Part shown: positions 44,553 through 52,656 of the stretch, piece after piece
How positions within the stretch are numbered: the first letter of the stretch is position 1
How the letters are laid out: each line of letters opens with the position of its first letter
Origin: Sphingomonas sp. PAMC 26621
GTDB taxonomy: Bacteria; Pseudomonadota; Alphaproteobacteria; Sphingomonadales; Sphingomonadaceae
Direction of reading: 5' to 3'
DNA length: 64,000 nt
Assembly: GCF_000251145.1 (NCBI RefSeq)
Contig: NZ_AIDW01000015.1
Coordinates: forward strand, 62,001-126,000
Notes under the pieces: model-generated
Seen by the model: only the letters and a program-made list of their open reading frames with translations
Told to the model about the DNA's origin: nothing
Database searches by the model: none
Program-made: the position numbers and the translations under genes

Positions 44553-45805
44553 AGCGCTATTCGGCGCTCGCTTTGCTCAAGGCGGGGTTGACCGGGCAGC
44601 GCGGCTGGGAGCGGGCGTGGCGCGATCCGGAACCGAAACGCGACTATGACGTCATCGTGATCGGCGGGGGCGGGCACGGCCTGTCGACGGCCTATTATCT
44701 CGCCAAGGTCCACGGCATCCGCAATGTCGCGGTGCTCGAGCGCGGGTGGATCGGCGGCGGCAACACCGGGCGCAATACGACGATCGTGCGCTCCAACTAT
44801 CGGCAGAAGCCGCTCCACGACCTGTTCGATTTCGCGCTCGGGCTGTGGGAGGGGATGAGCGACGAGCTCAACTACAACGTCATGTTCAGCCCGCGCGGCG
44901 CGCTGTTCCTCGGCCATTCCGATGGCGACATGACGCAGCTGGCGCAGCGGGGAGACGCGCTGCGCTGTTCGGGGATCGACGCGGACCTGCTGTCGCGCGA
45001 CGATGTGCGCAAGCTCGTGCCGTTTCTCGATATGTCGGAGGGCGCGCGCTTCCCGATCCACGGCGGGCTGATCCAGCGTCGCGGCGGGACTGCCCGGCAC
45101 GACGCGGTCGCCTGGGGCTATGCGCGCGCTGCGGATGCGCTCGGGGTCGATGTGATCCAGCAGTGCGAGGTCACCGGCTTCACCCTAGCGGGCGGTCGCG
45201 TGACTGGCGTGGAAACCACGCGCGGGCAGATCGGGGCGGGGCGGGTCGGCATCTGCGTCGCGGGAAGCAGCGGGCGGGTGGCGGCGCTGGCCGGGCTCAC
45301 GCTGCCGATCGAGGCGCATACCCTGCAGGCGTTCGTGACCGAACCGGTCAAGCCGATGATCGATACCGTTGTCATGTCGCAATCGCTGCATTGTTACATC
45401 AGCCAGTCGGACAAGGGCGGGATCGTGCTCGGCGGCGATCCCGACCAGTTCCCGAGCTATGCGCAGCGCGGGCTGCCGGTCCGGCTCGAGAAAGCGGCGG
45501 CGGAGGCGATCGCGCTGGTGCCCGCGCTGTCGCGGTTGCGGATGGTGCGGTGCTGGTCGGGGACGACCGACATGAGCTTCGACGGATCGCCGATCCTCTC
45601 GCCGCTGCCGGTCGACGGGCTCTATCTCAACGGCGGCTGGTGTTACGGCGGGTTCAAGGCGACGCCGGGGTCGGGCTGGTGCTACGCGCATCTGCTCGCG
45701 ACGGGGACGAGCCATCCGCTCGCCGCACCATTCGCGCTGGATCGCTTCGCGCGCGGGGCGACGATCGACGAGGCGGGGGTCGGCTTCATGCCGCAATTGC
45801 GCTGA
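44549..45805 (+). CDS. soxB: Sarcosine oxidase subunit beta
   Basis: A 418-residue FAD/FMN subunit of heterotetrameric sarcosine oxidase. It opens KRYSALALLKAGLTGQRGW, the SoxB N-terminus, followed by DVIVIGGGGHGLSTAYYLAKVHG and NTGRNTTIVRSNYRQ. The C-terminal FAD region has GLYLNGGWCYGGFKATPGSG. It oxidises the N-methyl group of sarcosine or a similar secondary amine and passes one carbon to folate in the alpha subunit. GTG 44549 overlaps the preceding stop by 4 bases. Confidence 0.93.
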   Translation: MKRYSALALLKAGLTGQRGWERAWRDPEPKRDYDVIVIGGGGHGLSTAYYLAKVHGIRNVAVLERGWIGGGNTGRNTTIVRSNYRQKPLHDLFDFALGLWEGMSDELNYNVMFSPRGALFLGHSDGDMTQLAQRGDALRCSGIDADLLSRDDVRKLVPFLDMSEGARFPIHGGLIQRRGGTARHDAVAWGYARAADALGVDVIQQCEVTGFTLAGGRVTGVETTRGQIGAGRVGICVAGSSGRVAALAGLTLPIEAHTLQAFVTEPVKPMIDTVVMSQSLHCYISQSDKGGIVLGGDPDQFPSYAQRGLPVRLEKAAAEAIALVPALSRLRMVRCWSGTTDMSFDGSPILSPLPVDGLYLNGGWCYGGFKATPGSGWCYAHLLATGTSHPLAAPFALDRFARGATIDEAGVGFMPQLR

Positions 45806-46068
45806 TGCTGCTGATCGACTGTCCCCATTGCGGCGAACGCGCGCAGGTCGAGTTCGTCTATGAGCGCACGCTCGATTCGATCGTGACGCCCGGCATGCCG
45901 CCGGAGGTGGCGGTTGCCCGGCTATATGCGCGGGCCAATCCGGTCGGGCTGGATGACGAGCTGTGGCGGCATGCTTACGGCTGTCGGCAATGGATCGTGC
46001 TGCGGCGGCACCGGCGGAGCCACGCGATTGCTTTGGTCGTCGCCTATGACCCGGCGCTGCTGCCATGA
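45805..46068 (+). CDS. soxD: Sarcosine oxidase subunit delta
   Basis: An 87-residue zinc-binding subunit. Ligands are C6 and C9 (DCPHCG), H56 and C60 (RHAYGC), matching the C-x2-C...H-x3-C set of characterised SoxD. It shares one base with the soxB stop and overlaps soxA by 4 bases. The order soxB-D-A-G followed by purU is the classic sarcosine operon. Confidence 0.92.
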   Translation: MLLIDCPHCGERAQVEFVYERTLDSIVTPGMPPEVAVARLYARANPVGLDDELWRHAYGCRQWIVLRRHRRSHAIALVVAYDPALLP

Positions 46069-48848
46069 GTGGCCGGCGGATCGGCGGCGCGCAGGGGACG
46101 CTGCGCTTCAGCTTTGACGGCCACGCGATGCTCGCGCGCGAGGGCGATACGCTCGCTGCGGCGTTGCTCGCGAACGGGGTGATGCTGGTCGGGCGGAGCT
46201 TCAAATATCACCGTTCGCGCGGCATCATGGCGGCGGGGGTCGAGGAACCGAACGCGCTGGTGACGGTCGGCGAGGGCGGGCGGACGGAGCCCAACACGCG
46301 CGCAACCGACGTCTATGTCTATGATGGGCTGGTCGCGCGGAGCCAGAATGCGTGGCCCTCGCTGGCGGTCGATCTCGGCGCGGTCAACGACCTGTTTGCA
46401 CGGTTTTTGGGGGCGGGGTTCTACTACAAGACCTTCTTCGGGCCGCCGTCGCGGTGGATGGTGTATGAGCGGTTCATTCGGCGGGCCGCCGGGCTGGGCA
46501 AGGCCCCGACGCTGGCGGACCCAGATCGCTACGAGCATCGCTCGGCGTTTTGCGATCTGCTGGTTGTCGGGGGCGGTGCCGCCGGTGTCGCGGCGGCGCG
46601 AGCTGCGCTTGTGGCGGGCGAGCGGGTGATGCTGGTGGAGCAGGATCGCGGCCCACATCTGCTTTCCCGCGAAAGCGGGAATCCAGAGTCACACACGCAG
46701 CGCTCGGTCCCCTGGGCCCCTGCCTTTGCAGGAGCACGGACGGAAAATCTGCGCGTCCTCACGCGCACCACCGCGTCGGGCTTGTGGGACCACGGCTTTG
46801 CCACGCTTGCCGAACGCCTCGTCGAACCCGGCCAGCCACCTGCGATCGGCGAGCCCGTGCAGCGCCTGTGGCATGTCCGCGCGCGCAGGATCGTGCTGGC
46901 GACCGGCGCGATCGAACGGCCGCTGACCTTCGCCGGGAACGACCGCCCGGGCGTGATGCTGTCGCAAGCGGTCCGCAGCTATATCGAACGGTTCGACGTG
47001 CTCCCGGGGCAGCGCGTGGTGATCGCGACCAACAATGATGATGCCTATGCAACTGCCGATGCGGTTCGCGCCGCCGGCGGCGAGATGGTGGCGATCCTCG
47101 ACAGTCGGGAATCGTGTCCGGCGGGTGGGGATGCAGCGTCCTTTACCGACGCGCACGTCGTCCAAGCCCATGGCGGCGCGCGCGGGCTTACGGCTGTCGT
47201 CGCAAGCATCGGCGGCAGGACGCAGCGCTTCGAGGCGGACCTGCTCGCCGTGTCGGGCGGTTTCACCCCTGCCGTCCATCTCCACAGCCAGGCGGGCGGC
47301 ACGCTGGACTGGCGCGAGGACCTGCAGGCGTTCGTCCCCGGCGCGTCCCCGCAAGCGGTAACCAGCGTCGGTGCGGCAGCGGGCGATATCCCGCCGATCG
47401 CGGCAACGACCGCCGAACTCTCCGATCCCAAGCATAGTTTCGTCGATTTCCAGAACGACGTGACCGCCGCCGACGTCGATCTCGCGTGGACCGAGGGCTA
47501 TCGCTCGGTCGAGCATCTCAAGCGGTACACCACGCTCGGCATGGCGACCGACCAGGGCAAGACGAGCAACATGGCGGCGCTCGCGCGGCTGGCGCAGACC
47601 GGCGGCGTCACGATCCCGCAGGCCGGGCTTACGACGTTCCGCCCGCCGTATACGCCGCTGACGCTGGCTGCGCTGGCGGGGGCGGATGGCGGTGGCCACG
47701 CCGCGCCCGCACGACGGCTGGCGCTGTGGGACTGCCACCAGCGGCTCGCGCCGATCTGGCAGCCGCTCGGGCTGTGGCATCGCCCGCGCGCGTATCCGGT
47801 GGCGGGCGAGACGCTCCATGCAGCGGCGATGCGCGAGGCGCGCGCGGTGCGGACGACGGCGGGGATCGTCGATGTCTCGACGCTCGCCAAATTCGCCGTG
47901 AAGGGGCCGGATGCGGCGGCTCTGCTCGAACTGGTCTGCGCTACGGGGATCGCCAAGCTGGCGGTCGGGCGGGGGCGCTATACCTTCATGCTGCGCGAGG
48001 ACGGCATGGTGCTGGACGACGGCACCGTCTGGCGGCTGGGCGAGACCGAGTATCTGCTGACGAGTTCGACCGGCGGGGCTGACCGGATGGAGGCGCATCT
48101 GAGCTACGTCCACCGCGTGCTCGCGCCGCAACTGCGCGTATCGGTGGTGATGCAGCAGGAGCATTTCGCCGGGATCGCGCTGGCGGGCCCGCAGGCGGCG
48201 CGGCTACTGCGCGTCGTCACGGGGATCACGCCGCCCGCGCACATGGGGCTGGCGCGCGGGGTGATCGCTGGCGTGGCCGTGCTGGTGCTGGCCGCGAGTT
48301 ATAGCGGCGAGCGCGCGTTCGAAATCTATGCCGCGGCGCATGACGCGGGGCCGGTGTGGGATGCGCTGGAGGCGGCGGTGCGCGGGGCGGGCGGATGTCC
48401 GTACGGACTGGAAGCGCTCGAATTTCTTCGGATCGAAAAGGGGCACGTCGTGGTCGGCGCGGAAGCCGATGGGCGCACCACGCCGGGCGACCTGGGGTTG
48501 GGGCGGATGCTGCGCAAGGCGGGTGGGTTCGTCGGCGCGCAGGGGCTGATGCGGCCGGCGCTTCATGCCGCAGACCGGCTGCAGCTCGTCGGGCTGACGT
48601 CCGACTCGCCGATCCCCGAAGGCGCGATGCTGGTGGCGGCGGAAGGCGGTGCGGCGCAAGGGCACGTGACCTCGGCGGGGCCGCGCGTGCTGGAGGCCGG
48701 ATCGGTCGCCATCGGGTTGCTCGCCAGCGGTGCGGCGCGGCTTGGCGACACGCTGGTCGCGACGTCGCCGACCCGTGGCTTGCGCGCGACGGTCACGGTC
48801 GTCGCGCCCGTGTTCCACGATCCCGAAGGAGCGCGTTATCGTGATTGA
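46065..48848 (+). CDS. soxA: Sarcosine oxidase subunit alpha, with an in-frame palindromic insert
   Basis: A 927-residue subunit. An N-terminal ferredoxin-like domain (about 5-100, FKYHRSRGIMAAGVEEPNA) precedes an NAD/FAD-type domain (VVGGGAAGVAAARAAL, near 165) and, in the C-terminal half, folate-binding GCV_T domains like glycine cleavage T protein (from about 575). 5,10-methylene-THF is formed here. Residues ~200-223 are encoded by a REP-like element (RESGNPES ... APAFAGA) placed between GPHLLS and ENLRVLTRTT. It is in frame and probably forms a surface loop. The protein otherwise looks intact. Confidence 0.93.
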   Translation: MSGRRIGGAQGTLRFSFDGHAMLAREGDTLAAALLANGVMLVGRSFKYHRSRGIMAAGVEEPNALVTVGEGGRTEPNTRATDVYVYDGLVARSQNAWPSLAVDLGAVNDLFARFLGAGFYYKTFFGPPSRWMVYERFIRRAAGLGKAPTLADPDRYEHRSAFCDLLVVGGGAAGVAAARAALVAGERVMLVEQDRGPHLLSRESGNPESHTQRSVPWAPAFAGARTENLRVLTRTTASGLWDHGFATLAERLVEPGQPPAIGEPVQRLWHVRARRIVLATGAIERPLTFAGNDRPGVMLSQAVRSYIERFDVLPGQRVVIATNNDDAYATADAVRAAGGEMVAILDSRESCPAGGDAASFTDAHVVQAHGGARGLTAVVASIGGRTQRFEADLLAVSGGFTPAVHLHSQAGGTLDWREDLQAFVPGASPQAVTSVGAAAGDIPPIAATTAELSDPKHSFVDFQNDVTAADVDLAWTEGYRSVEHLKRYTTLGMATDQGKTSNMAALARLAQTGGVTIPQAGLTTFRPPYTPLTLAALAGADGGGHAAPARRLALWDCHQRLAPIWQPLGLWHRPRAYPVAGETLHAAAMREARAVRTTAGIVDVSTLAKFAVKGPDAAALLELVCATGIAKLAVGRGRYTFMLREDGMVLDDGTVWRLGETEYLLTSSTGGADRMEAHLSYVHRVLAPQLRVSVVMQQEHFAGIALAGPQAARLLRVVTGITPPAHMGLARGVIAGVAVLVLAASYSGERAFEIYAAAHDAGPVWDALEAAVRGAGGCPYGLEALEFLRIEKGHVVVGAEADGRTTPGDLGLGRMLRKAGGFVGAQGLMRPALHAADRLQLVGLTSDSPIPEGAMLVAAEGGAAQGHVTSAGPRVLEAGSVAIGLLASGAARLGDTLVATSPTRGLRATVTVVAPVFHDPEGARYRD
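46664..46732. repeat. REP-like palindromic element inside soxA
   Basis: Two perfect hairpins, TTCCCGC-GAAA-GCGGGAA at 46664-46681 and CCTGC-CTTT-GCAGG at 46719-46732, are separated by 37 bases. This is the form of intergenic REP doublets common in proteobacteria, whose translation typically reads RESGNPE and APAFAGA. Here the element lies within coding sequence and keeps the frame. Confidence 0.8.
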
Positions 48849-49275
48849 TGCGCACGTCGCCTTTGCGCCCGCGCGGGACATCGTTGCGGTCGACCTGTGG
48901 GACGGCATCTTGCCAATATTCCCCGGCGCTCGCGCAGTTCAGGTCGAGCCGAACCGCTGGTGGCTGATCGACGCCGGACCGCACGCCGCTGAAATCGCCG
49001 AGGTGATCGCGGATCGTGGGGCCTGCACCGCCATTGGCGGCGGCTTCGTCCGCGCGACGCTGTCCGGACCCGGCTGGCGTGACCTGCTGAGCGTCAGCGG
49101 GTTCCTCGATACCGGCGCGCACGCCCTGCCGCCGGGTGCGGTCGCGCGGACCGTGCTGCATCATGTCGCGGTAACCGTGCTTGTCACGAGCGAGGCGGGA
49201 TGCGAGGTCTATTGCGCCGCCAGCTATGCGCAGACATTGGAAGCGCTCTGGCATGGAGCCACCGGGGGGAAGTGA
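48841..49275 (+). CDS. soxG: Sarcosine oxidase subunit gamma
   Basis: A 144-residue subunit resembling a fragment of the T-protein fold, with WWLIDAGPHAAEIAEVI, RATLSGPGWRDLLSVSGFLD and a C-terminal CEVYCAASYAQTLEALW. GTG 48841 has GGAG at a suitable distance and overlaps the soxA stop. It completes the BDAG set. Confidence 0.88.
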   Translation: MIDAHVAFAPARDIVAVDLWDGILPIFPGARAVQVEPNRWWLIDAGPHAAEIAEVIADRGACTAIGGGFVRATLSGPGWRDLLSVSGFLDTGAHALPPGAVARTVLHHVAVTVLVTSEAGCEVYCAASYAQTLEALWHGATGGK

Positions 49276-49276
49276 T

Positions 49277-50593
49277 TTGACGACCGAGACGCGACCAACC
49301 CTGTCCCCGGCACGCTGGTATGTCGTCACGATCCTCGCTCTCGTCTACGCCCTCAACATCGCCGACCGCTACGTCGTCTCGACCGTGCTCGAGCCGATCC
49401 GCAAGGAGTTCGGGCTGAGCGATACCGGGGTCGGCTGGCTGACCGGCGTGTCGCTCGCCATCTTCTACATCTTCGCCGGGCTCCCGATCGCGCGCTATGC
49501 CGACCGTGCGAACCGCCGCAATATCGTCGCGCTCGCGCTGATCACCTGGTCGGGGATGACCGCGCTGCTCGGGATGACGCAGAATTTCTGGCAGTTCCTG
49601 CTCGCGCGGATCGGGGTCGGGATCGGCGAGGCGGGATGCACGCCGCCCTCGACCTCGATCATCGCGGACAATTTCCCGCGCGGGCGACGTGCATACGCGC
49701 TGACGCTGTGGGCGCTGGGTCTTCCACTCGGCGCGTGGCTCGGGTCGAGCGTCGCGGGGGCGATCGTCGATCATTTCCACAGCTGGCGCGCGGCGTTCAT
49801 CGCGCTCGGCGTCCCCGGCGTGGTGTTCGGCGCGATCATCCTGCTGACCGTGCGCGAGCCGATCCGCGGGCGGTTCGAGCTCGTCACCGAGACCAGCGAA
49901 CCGGCCGCCACGTTCGGCGAAACGTGCCGCTTCCTGTGGAGCCAGCGCTCGGCGTGGCACATCAACGCGGCGGGCGCGGTGATCTGTCTGTGGGGCTGGG
50001 GGATGCTGTTCTGGATGCAGACCTATTTCGAGCGCGCTTACGGCCTGTCCACGTCGGACGCGGGCGCGCGGCTGGGGACGATCTATTTCTGGGCGGGAAC
50101 GCTCGCGACGGTGGCGACCGGCGCCTTGCTCGCCTTGCCGCAGATGCAGGATGCCAAACGGATCGCGTGGTTTCTGGCAGGAATCACGATCCTCTCGACG
50201 ATCCCGTCGTTCGTGATCTTCTGGACGCATTCGCTCCGCGTCGCGACGATCATGCTGTGGCTCGTGATCCCGTGCGTCTACCTTTATATGGGGCCGACGA
50301 TGGCGTTGCTGCTCAACTTCCTGCCGCCGACGATGCGCGCGCAGGGGATGGCGATCAGCCTGCTGGCCGCGAACGTCTGCAACCTCATCATCGCGCCGAC
50401 GGCGGTCGGCTGGATCAGCGATACGCTCGCGGTACGGCTCGGGAGCAACGCGGAATCGCTGCGCTATGCGTTGCTTGCGTTGTCGCTTACCGGCTTCTGG
50501 GCGGGCTATCATTATCTCACCAGCGTGCGGACCTATGACAGCGACGACGTGCGGCTCGGCTTTCCGGGCAAGACGCCGGCGTTCGAGGCATGA
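49277..50593 (+). CDS. MFS transporter of the sarcosine oxidase operon
   Basis: A 438-residue inner membrane transporter with about 12 helices. Helix 1 has [21 protein letters not shown], and the loop after helix 2 the MFS motif [17 protein letters not shown]. The start is taken as TTG 49277, with GGGGGGA 6 bases upstream; ATG 49253, overlapping soxG, is an alternative. It probably imports the operon's substrate, since the position between soxG and purU links it to the pathway. The exact substrate is unknown. Confidence 0.85.
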   Translation: MTTETRPTLSPARWYVVTILALVYALNIADRYVVSTVLEPIRKEFGLSDTGVGWLTGVSLAIFYIFAGLPIARYADRANRRNIVALALITWSGMTALLGMTQNFWQFLLARIGVGIGEAGCTPPSTSIIADNFPRGRRAYALTLWALGLPLGAWLGSSVAGAIVDHFHSWRAAFIALGVPGVVFGAIILLTVREPIRGRFELVTETSEPAATFGETCRFLWSQRSAWHINAAGAVICLWGWGMLFWMQTYFERAYGLSTSDAGARLGTIYFWAGTLATVATGALLALPQMQDAKRIAWFLAGITILSTIPSFVIFWTHSLRVATIMLWLVIPCVYLYMGPTMALLLNFLPPTMRAQGMAISLLAANVCNLIIAPTAVGWISDTLAVRLGSNAESLRYALLALSLTGFWAGYHYLTSVRTYDSDDVRLGFPGKTPAFEA

Positions 50594-51453
50594 GCGGTGC
50601 GGCGCAGTTCATCCTGATCCTATCCTGCCCGGACCGTCCCGGGCTGGTTGCGGCGGTGTCGGCACATATCCATGCGTGCGGCGGCAATATCCTCGAATCG
50701 AGCCAATATACCGACCCGGACAGTGACCGCTTCTTTCTACGGACGAGCTTCGTATTGGCGGATCCGATGGAAACCGAACGGCTTGCGGCGGGCTTTGACG
50801 CCCTGGCCGGTTCCTACGAGATGGACCTGAAACTCCGCCCGCGCACCGCGCGGCAGCGTGTGCTGATCCTCGTCTCCAAGTTCGATCACTGCCTCGTCGA
50901 CCTGCTCTATCGCCAGCGGATCGGCGAACTCGACATGGACGTCGTCGCGATCGTCTCGAACCATGCGCGCGAAGCCCTTGGCAATCCGGATCTTGGCGCG
51001 ATCCCGTTCCATCATCTCCCCGTCACCGCCGCGACCAAGCCGGCGCAGGAGGCGCGGATCCTCGCATTGCGCAACGAAACCCGCGCCGATCTTGTCGTGC
51101 TGGCGCGTTACATGCAGATCCTGTCGGACGATCTTGCGACCGCGCTGTCAGGCAAGTGCATCAACATCCATCACAGCTTCCTGCCCGGCTTCAAGGGCGC
51201 CAAACCTTACCATCAGGCGCATGCGCGCGGCGTGAAGGTGATCGGCGCGACCGCACATTATGTCACCGCGGATCTCGACGAAGGCCCGATCATCGAGCAG
51301 GATGTCGAGCGGATCAGCCACGCCGACACACCCGACGATCTGGTCCGCAAGGGCCGCGATATCGAGCGACGGGTGCTGTCGCGCGCGGTTGGATTGCATC
51401 TGGCGGGGCGGGTGCTTATGAACGGCGCGCGCACCGTGGTGTTCAGGGACTGA
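50590..51453 (+). CDS. purU: Formyltetrahydrofolate deformylase
   Basis: A 287-residue enzyme releasing formate and free tetrahydrofolate from 10-formyl-THF. An N-terminal ACT domain ([24 protein letters not shown]) is followed by a formyltransferase fold with the catalytic region [20 protein letters not shown] and the aspartate segment [12 protein letters not shown]. In this operon it recycles folate charged by sarcosine oxidase. ATG 50590 overlaps the MFS stop by 4 bases. Confidence 0.95.
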   Translation: MSGAAQFILILSCPDRPGLVAAVSAHIHACGGNILESSQYTDPDSDRFFLRTSFVLADPMETERLAAGFDALAGSYEMDLKLRPRTARQRVLILVSKFDHCLVDLLYRQRIGELDMDVVAIVSNHAREALGNPDLGAIPFHHLPVTAATKPAQEARILALRNETRADLVVLARYMQILSDDLATALSGKCINIHHSFLPGFKGAKPYHQAHARGVKVIGATAHYVTADLDEGPIIEQDVERISHADTPDDLVRKGRDIERRVLSRAVGLHLAGRVLMNGARTVVFRD

Positions 51454-51458
51454 CGGTC

Positions 51459-52592
51459 ATGCTGCTCGCGCTCGCTCTTGCTGCCACACCGGTCGACTAT
51501 GCGCGCGGGGACGCCTGGCTATGCCGGCCGGGCCGGACCGACGTCTGCGCAGCCAACCTGTCGGTCACGCGTGTCGACGCCACCGGACAACCGCGGGTCG
51601 AGCGTGCGCCGACGCGGCGACCGGCTGACGTCGATTGCTTCTATGTCTATCCGACGGTGTCGCTCGACCCCGGTGGAAACAGCGATCTGGAGCCCGATCG
51701 CACCGAACGCGGGATCACCGAAGCGCAGTTCGCGCCCTTCCGCAGCGTGTGCCGGACCTTTGCGCCGCTGTACCGGCAGGTGACGTTGACCGCGCTGCGC
51801 AAGGGCCTTGGCGGCGGCGGGATTCCGGGCGATTTCAACCTGGCGTATGGTGATGTTCGGGCCGCGTGGAAGCAGTATCTGGCGCACGACAATCGCGGGC
51901 GGCCGTTCGTGCTGGTCGGGCACAGCCAGGGATCGTTGCTGCTCAAGCGGCTCGTCGAAGAGGAGATCGACGGCAAACCCGTCCAGCGCCGGATGCTGTC
52001 CGCGATCCTGCCGGGCACTGCCGTGCTCGTGCCGACCGGGCGCGATGTCGGCGGGAGCTTCCGGGCGGTGCCGTTGTGCCGCAGCGACGGGCAGATCGGG
52101 TGCGTCGTCACCTGGGCGAGCTATCGCGCCGGCACGCCGCCGCCTGCGAACGCGCTGTTTGGCTCATCGCGACGTGCGGGGCTTATCGCGGGGTGCACCA
52201 ACCCGGCGCGGCTGGCGGGCGGTGTCGCACCGCTGGATGCACGGTTCGGTGCACCGTGGTGGAAGGGCGGAGTCGCGCAATATGCGCCGCCGTCGGCGGG
52301 ATGGAGCGTTGCCGGGAGGCCGATTACCACGCGCTTTGTCGCGATGCCGGGATTGCTGTCGGGCGCCTGCACCACCGTTGGCGCGGTGTCGTATCTTTCG
52401 GTGACGGTCGGACCCGGATCCGCACCGGGCCTTGCCGAGGCCATCGCCGGCACCGCGACGATCGGCGATGCGGCGTATCCCGACTGGGGGTTCCACGTCG
52501 TCGACATGGCGATCGTCCAGGGCGATTTGCTCGAGGTGGTTCGGCGGCAGCGGCGTGCGTATGCGCGCCGCGCCGGGAACAAGGCGGGGTAA
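51459..52592 (+). CDS. DUF3089 alpha/beta-hydrolase-like protein
   Basis: A 377-residue protein starting 5 bases after purU. A short hydrophobic N-terminus (MLLALALAATPVDYA) may be an export signal. The family core has DVDCFYVYPTVSLDP and the nucleophile elbow VLVGHSQGSLLLKRLV (GHSQG). DWGFHVVDMAI near the C-terminus likely carries the catalytic His. Several cysteines suggest a periplasmic location. As the last gene of the operon it could hydrolyse an ester or amide precursor of the substrate; this is inference. Confidence 0.8.
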   Translation: MLLALALAATPVDYARGDAWLCRPGRTDVCAANLSVTRVDATGQPRVERAPTRRPADVDCFYVYPTVSLDPGGNSDLEPDRTERGITEAQFAPFRSVCRTFAPLYRQVTLTALRKGLGGGGIPGDFNLAYGDVRAAWKQYLAHDNRGRPFVLVGHSQGSLLLKRLVEEEIDGKPVQRRMLSAILPGTAVLVPTGRDVGGSFRAVPLCRSDGQIGCVVTWASYRAGTPPPANALFGSSRRAGLIAGCTNPARLAGGVAPLDARFGAPWWKGGVAQYAPPSAGWSVAGRPITTRFVAMPGLLSGACTTVGAVSYLSVTVGPGSAPGLAEAIAGTATIGDAAYPDWGFHVVDMAIVQGDLLEVVRRQRRAYARRAGNKAG

Positions 52593-52602
52593 CGAGATCT
52601 TC

Positions 52603-52630
52603 GGAGCCTCCCCGGCCTTCGCCGGGGAGG
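52603..52630. terminator. Strong GC hairpin ending the sarcosine oxidase operon
   Basis: A perfect 12-bp stem (AGCCTCCCCGGC paired with GCCGGGGAGGCT) with a CTTC loop. It lies between the convergent DUF3089 gene (stop 52592) and the TonB receptor gene (stop 52657). Its core is the reverse complement of the palindrome at 5096-5113. Confidence 0.7.
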
Positions 52631-52656
52631 CTGTCGTAGATCAGCCCGGAACCGCC

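Noticed and set aside
45805..46068. Small frame after soxB considered spurious because of its size
   Set aside because: It was kept as soxD since the zinc ligands C6, C9, H56 and C60 and the gene order match known SoxD.
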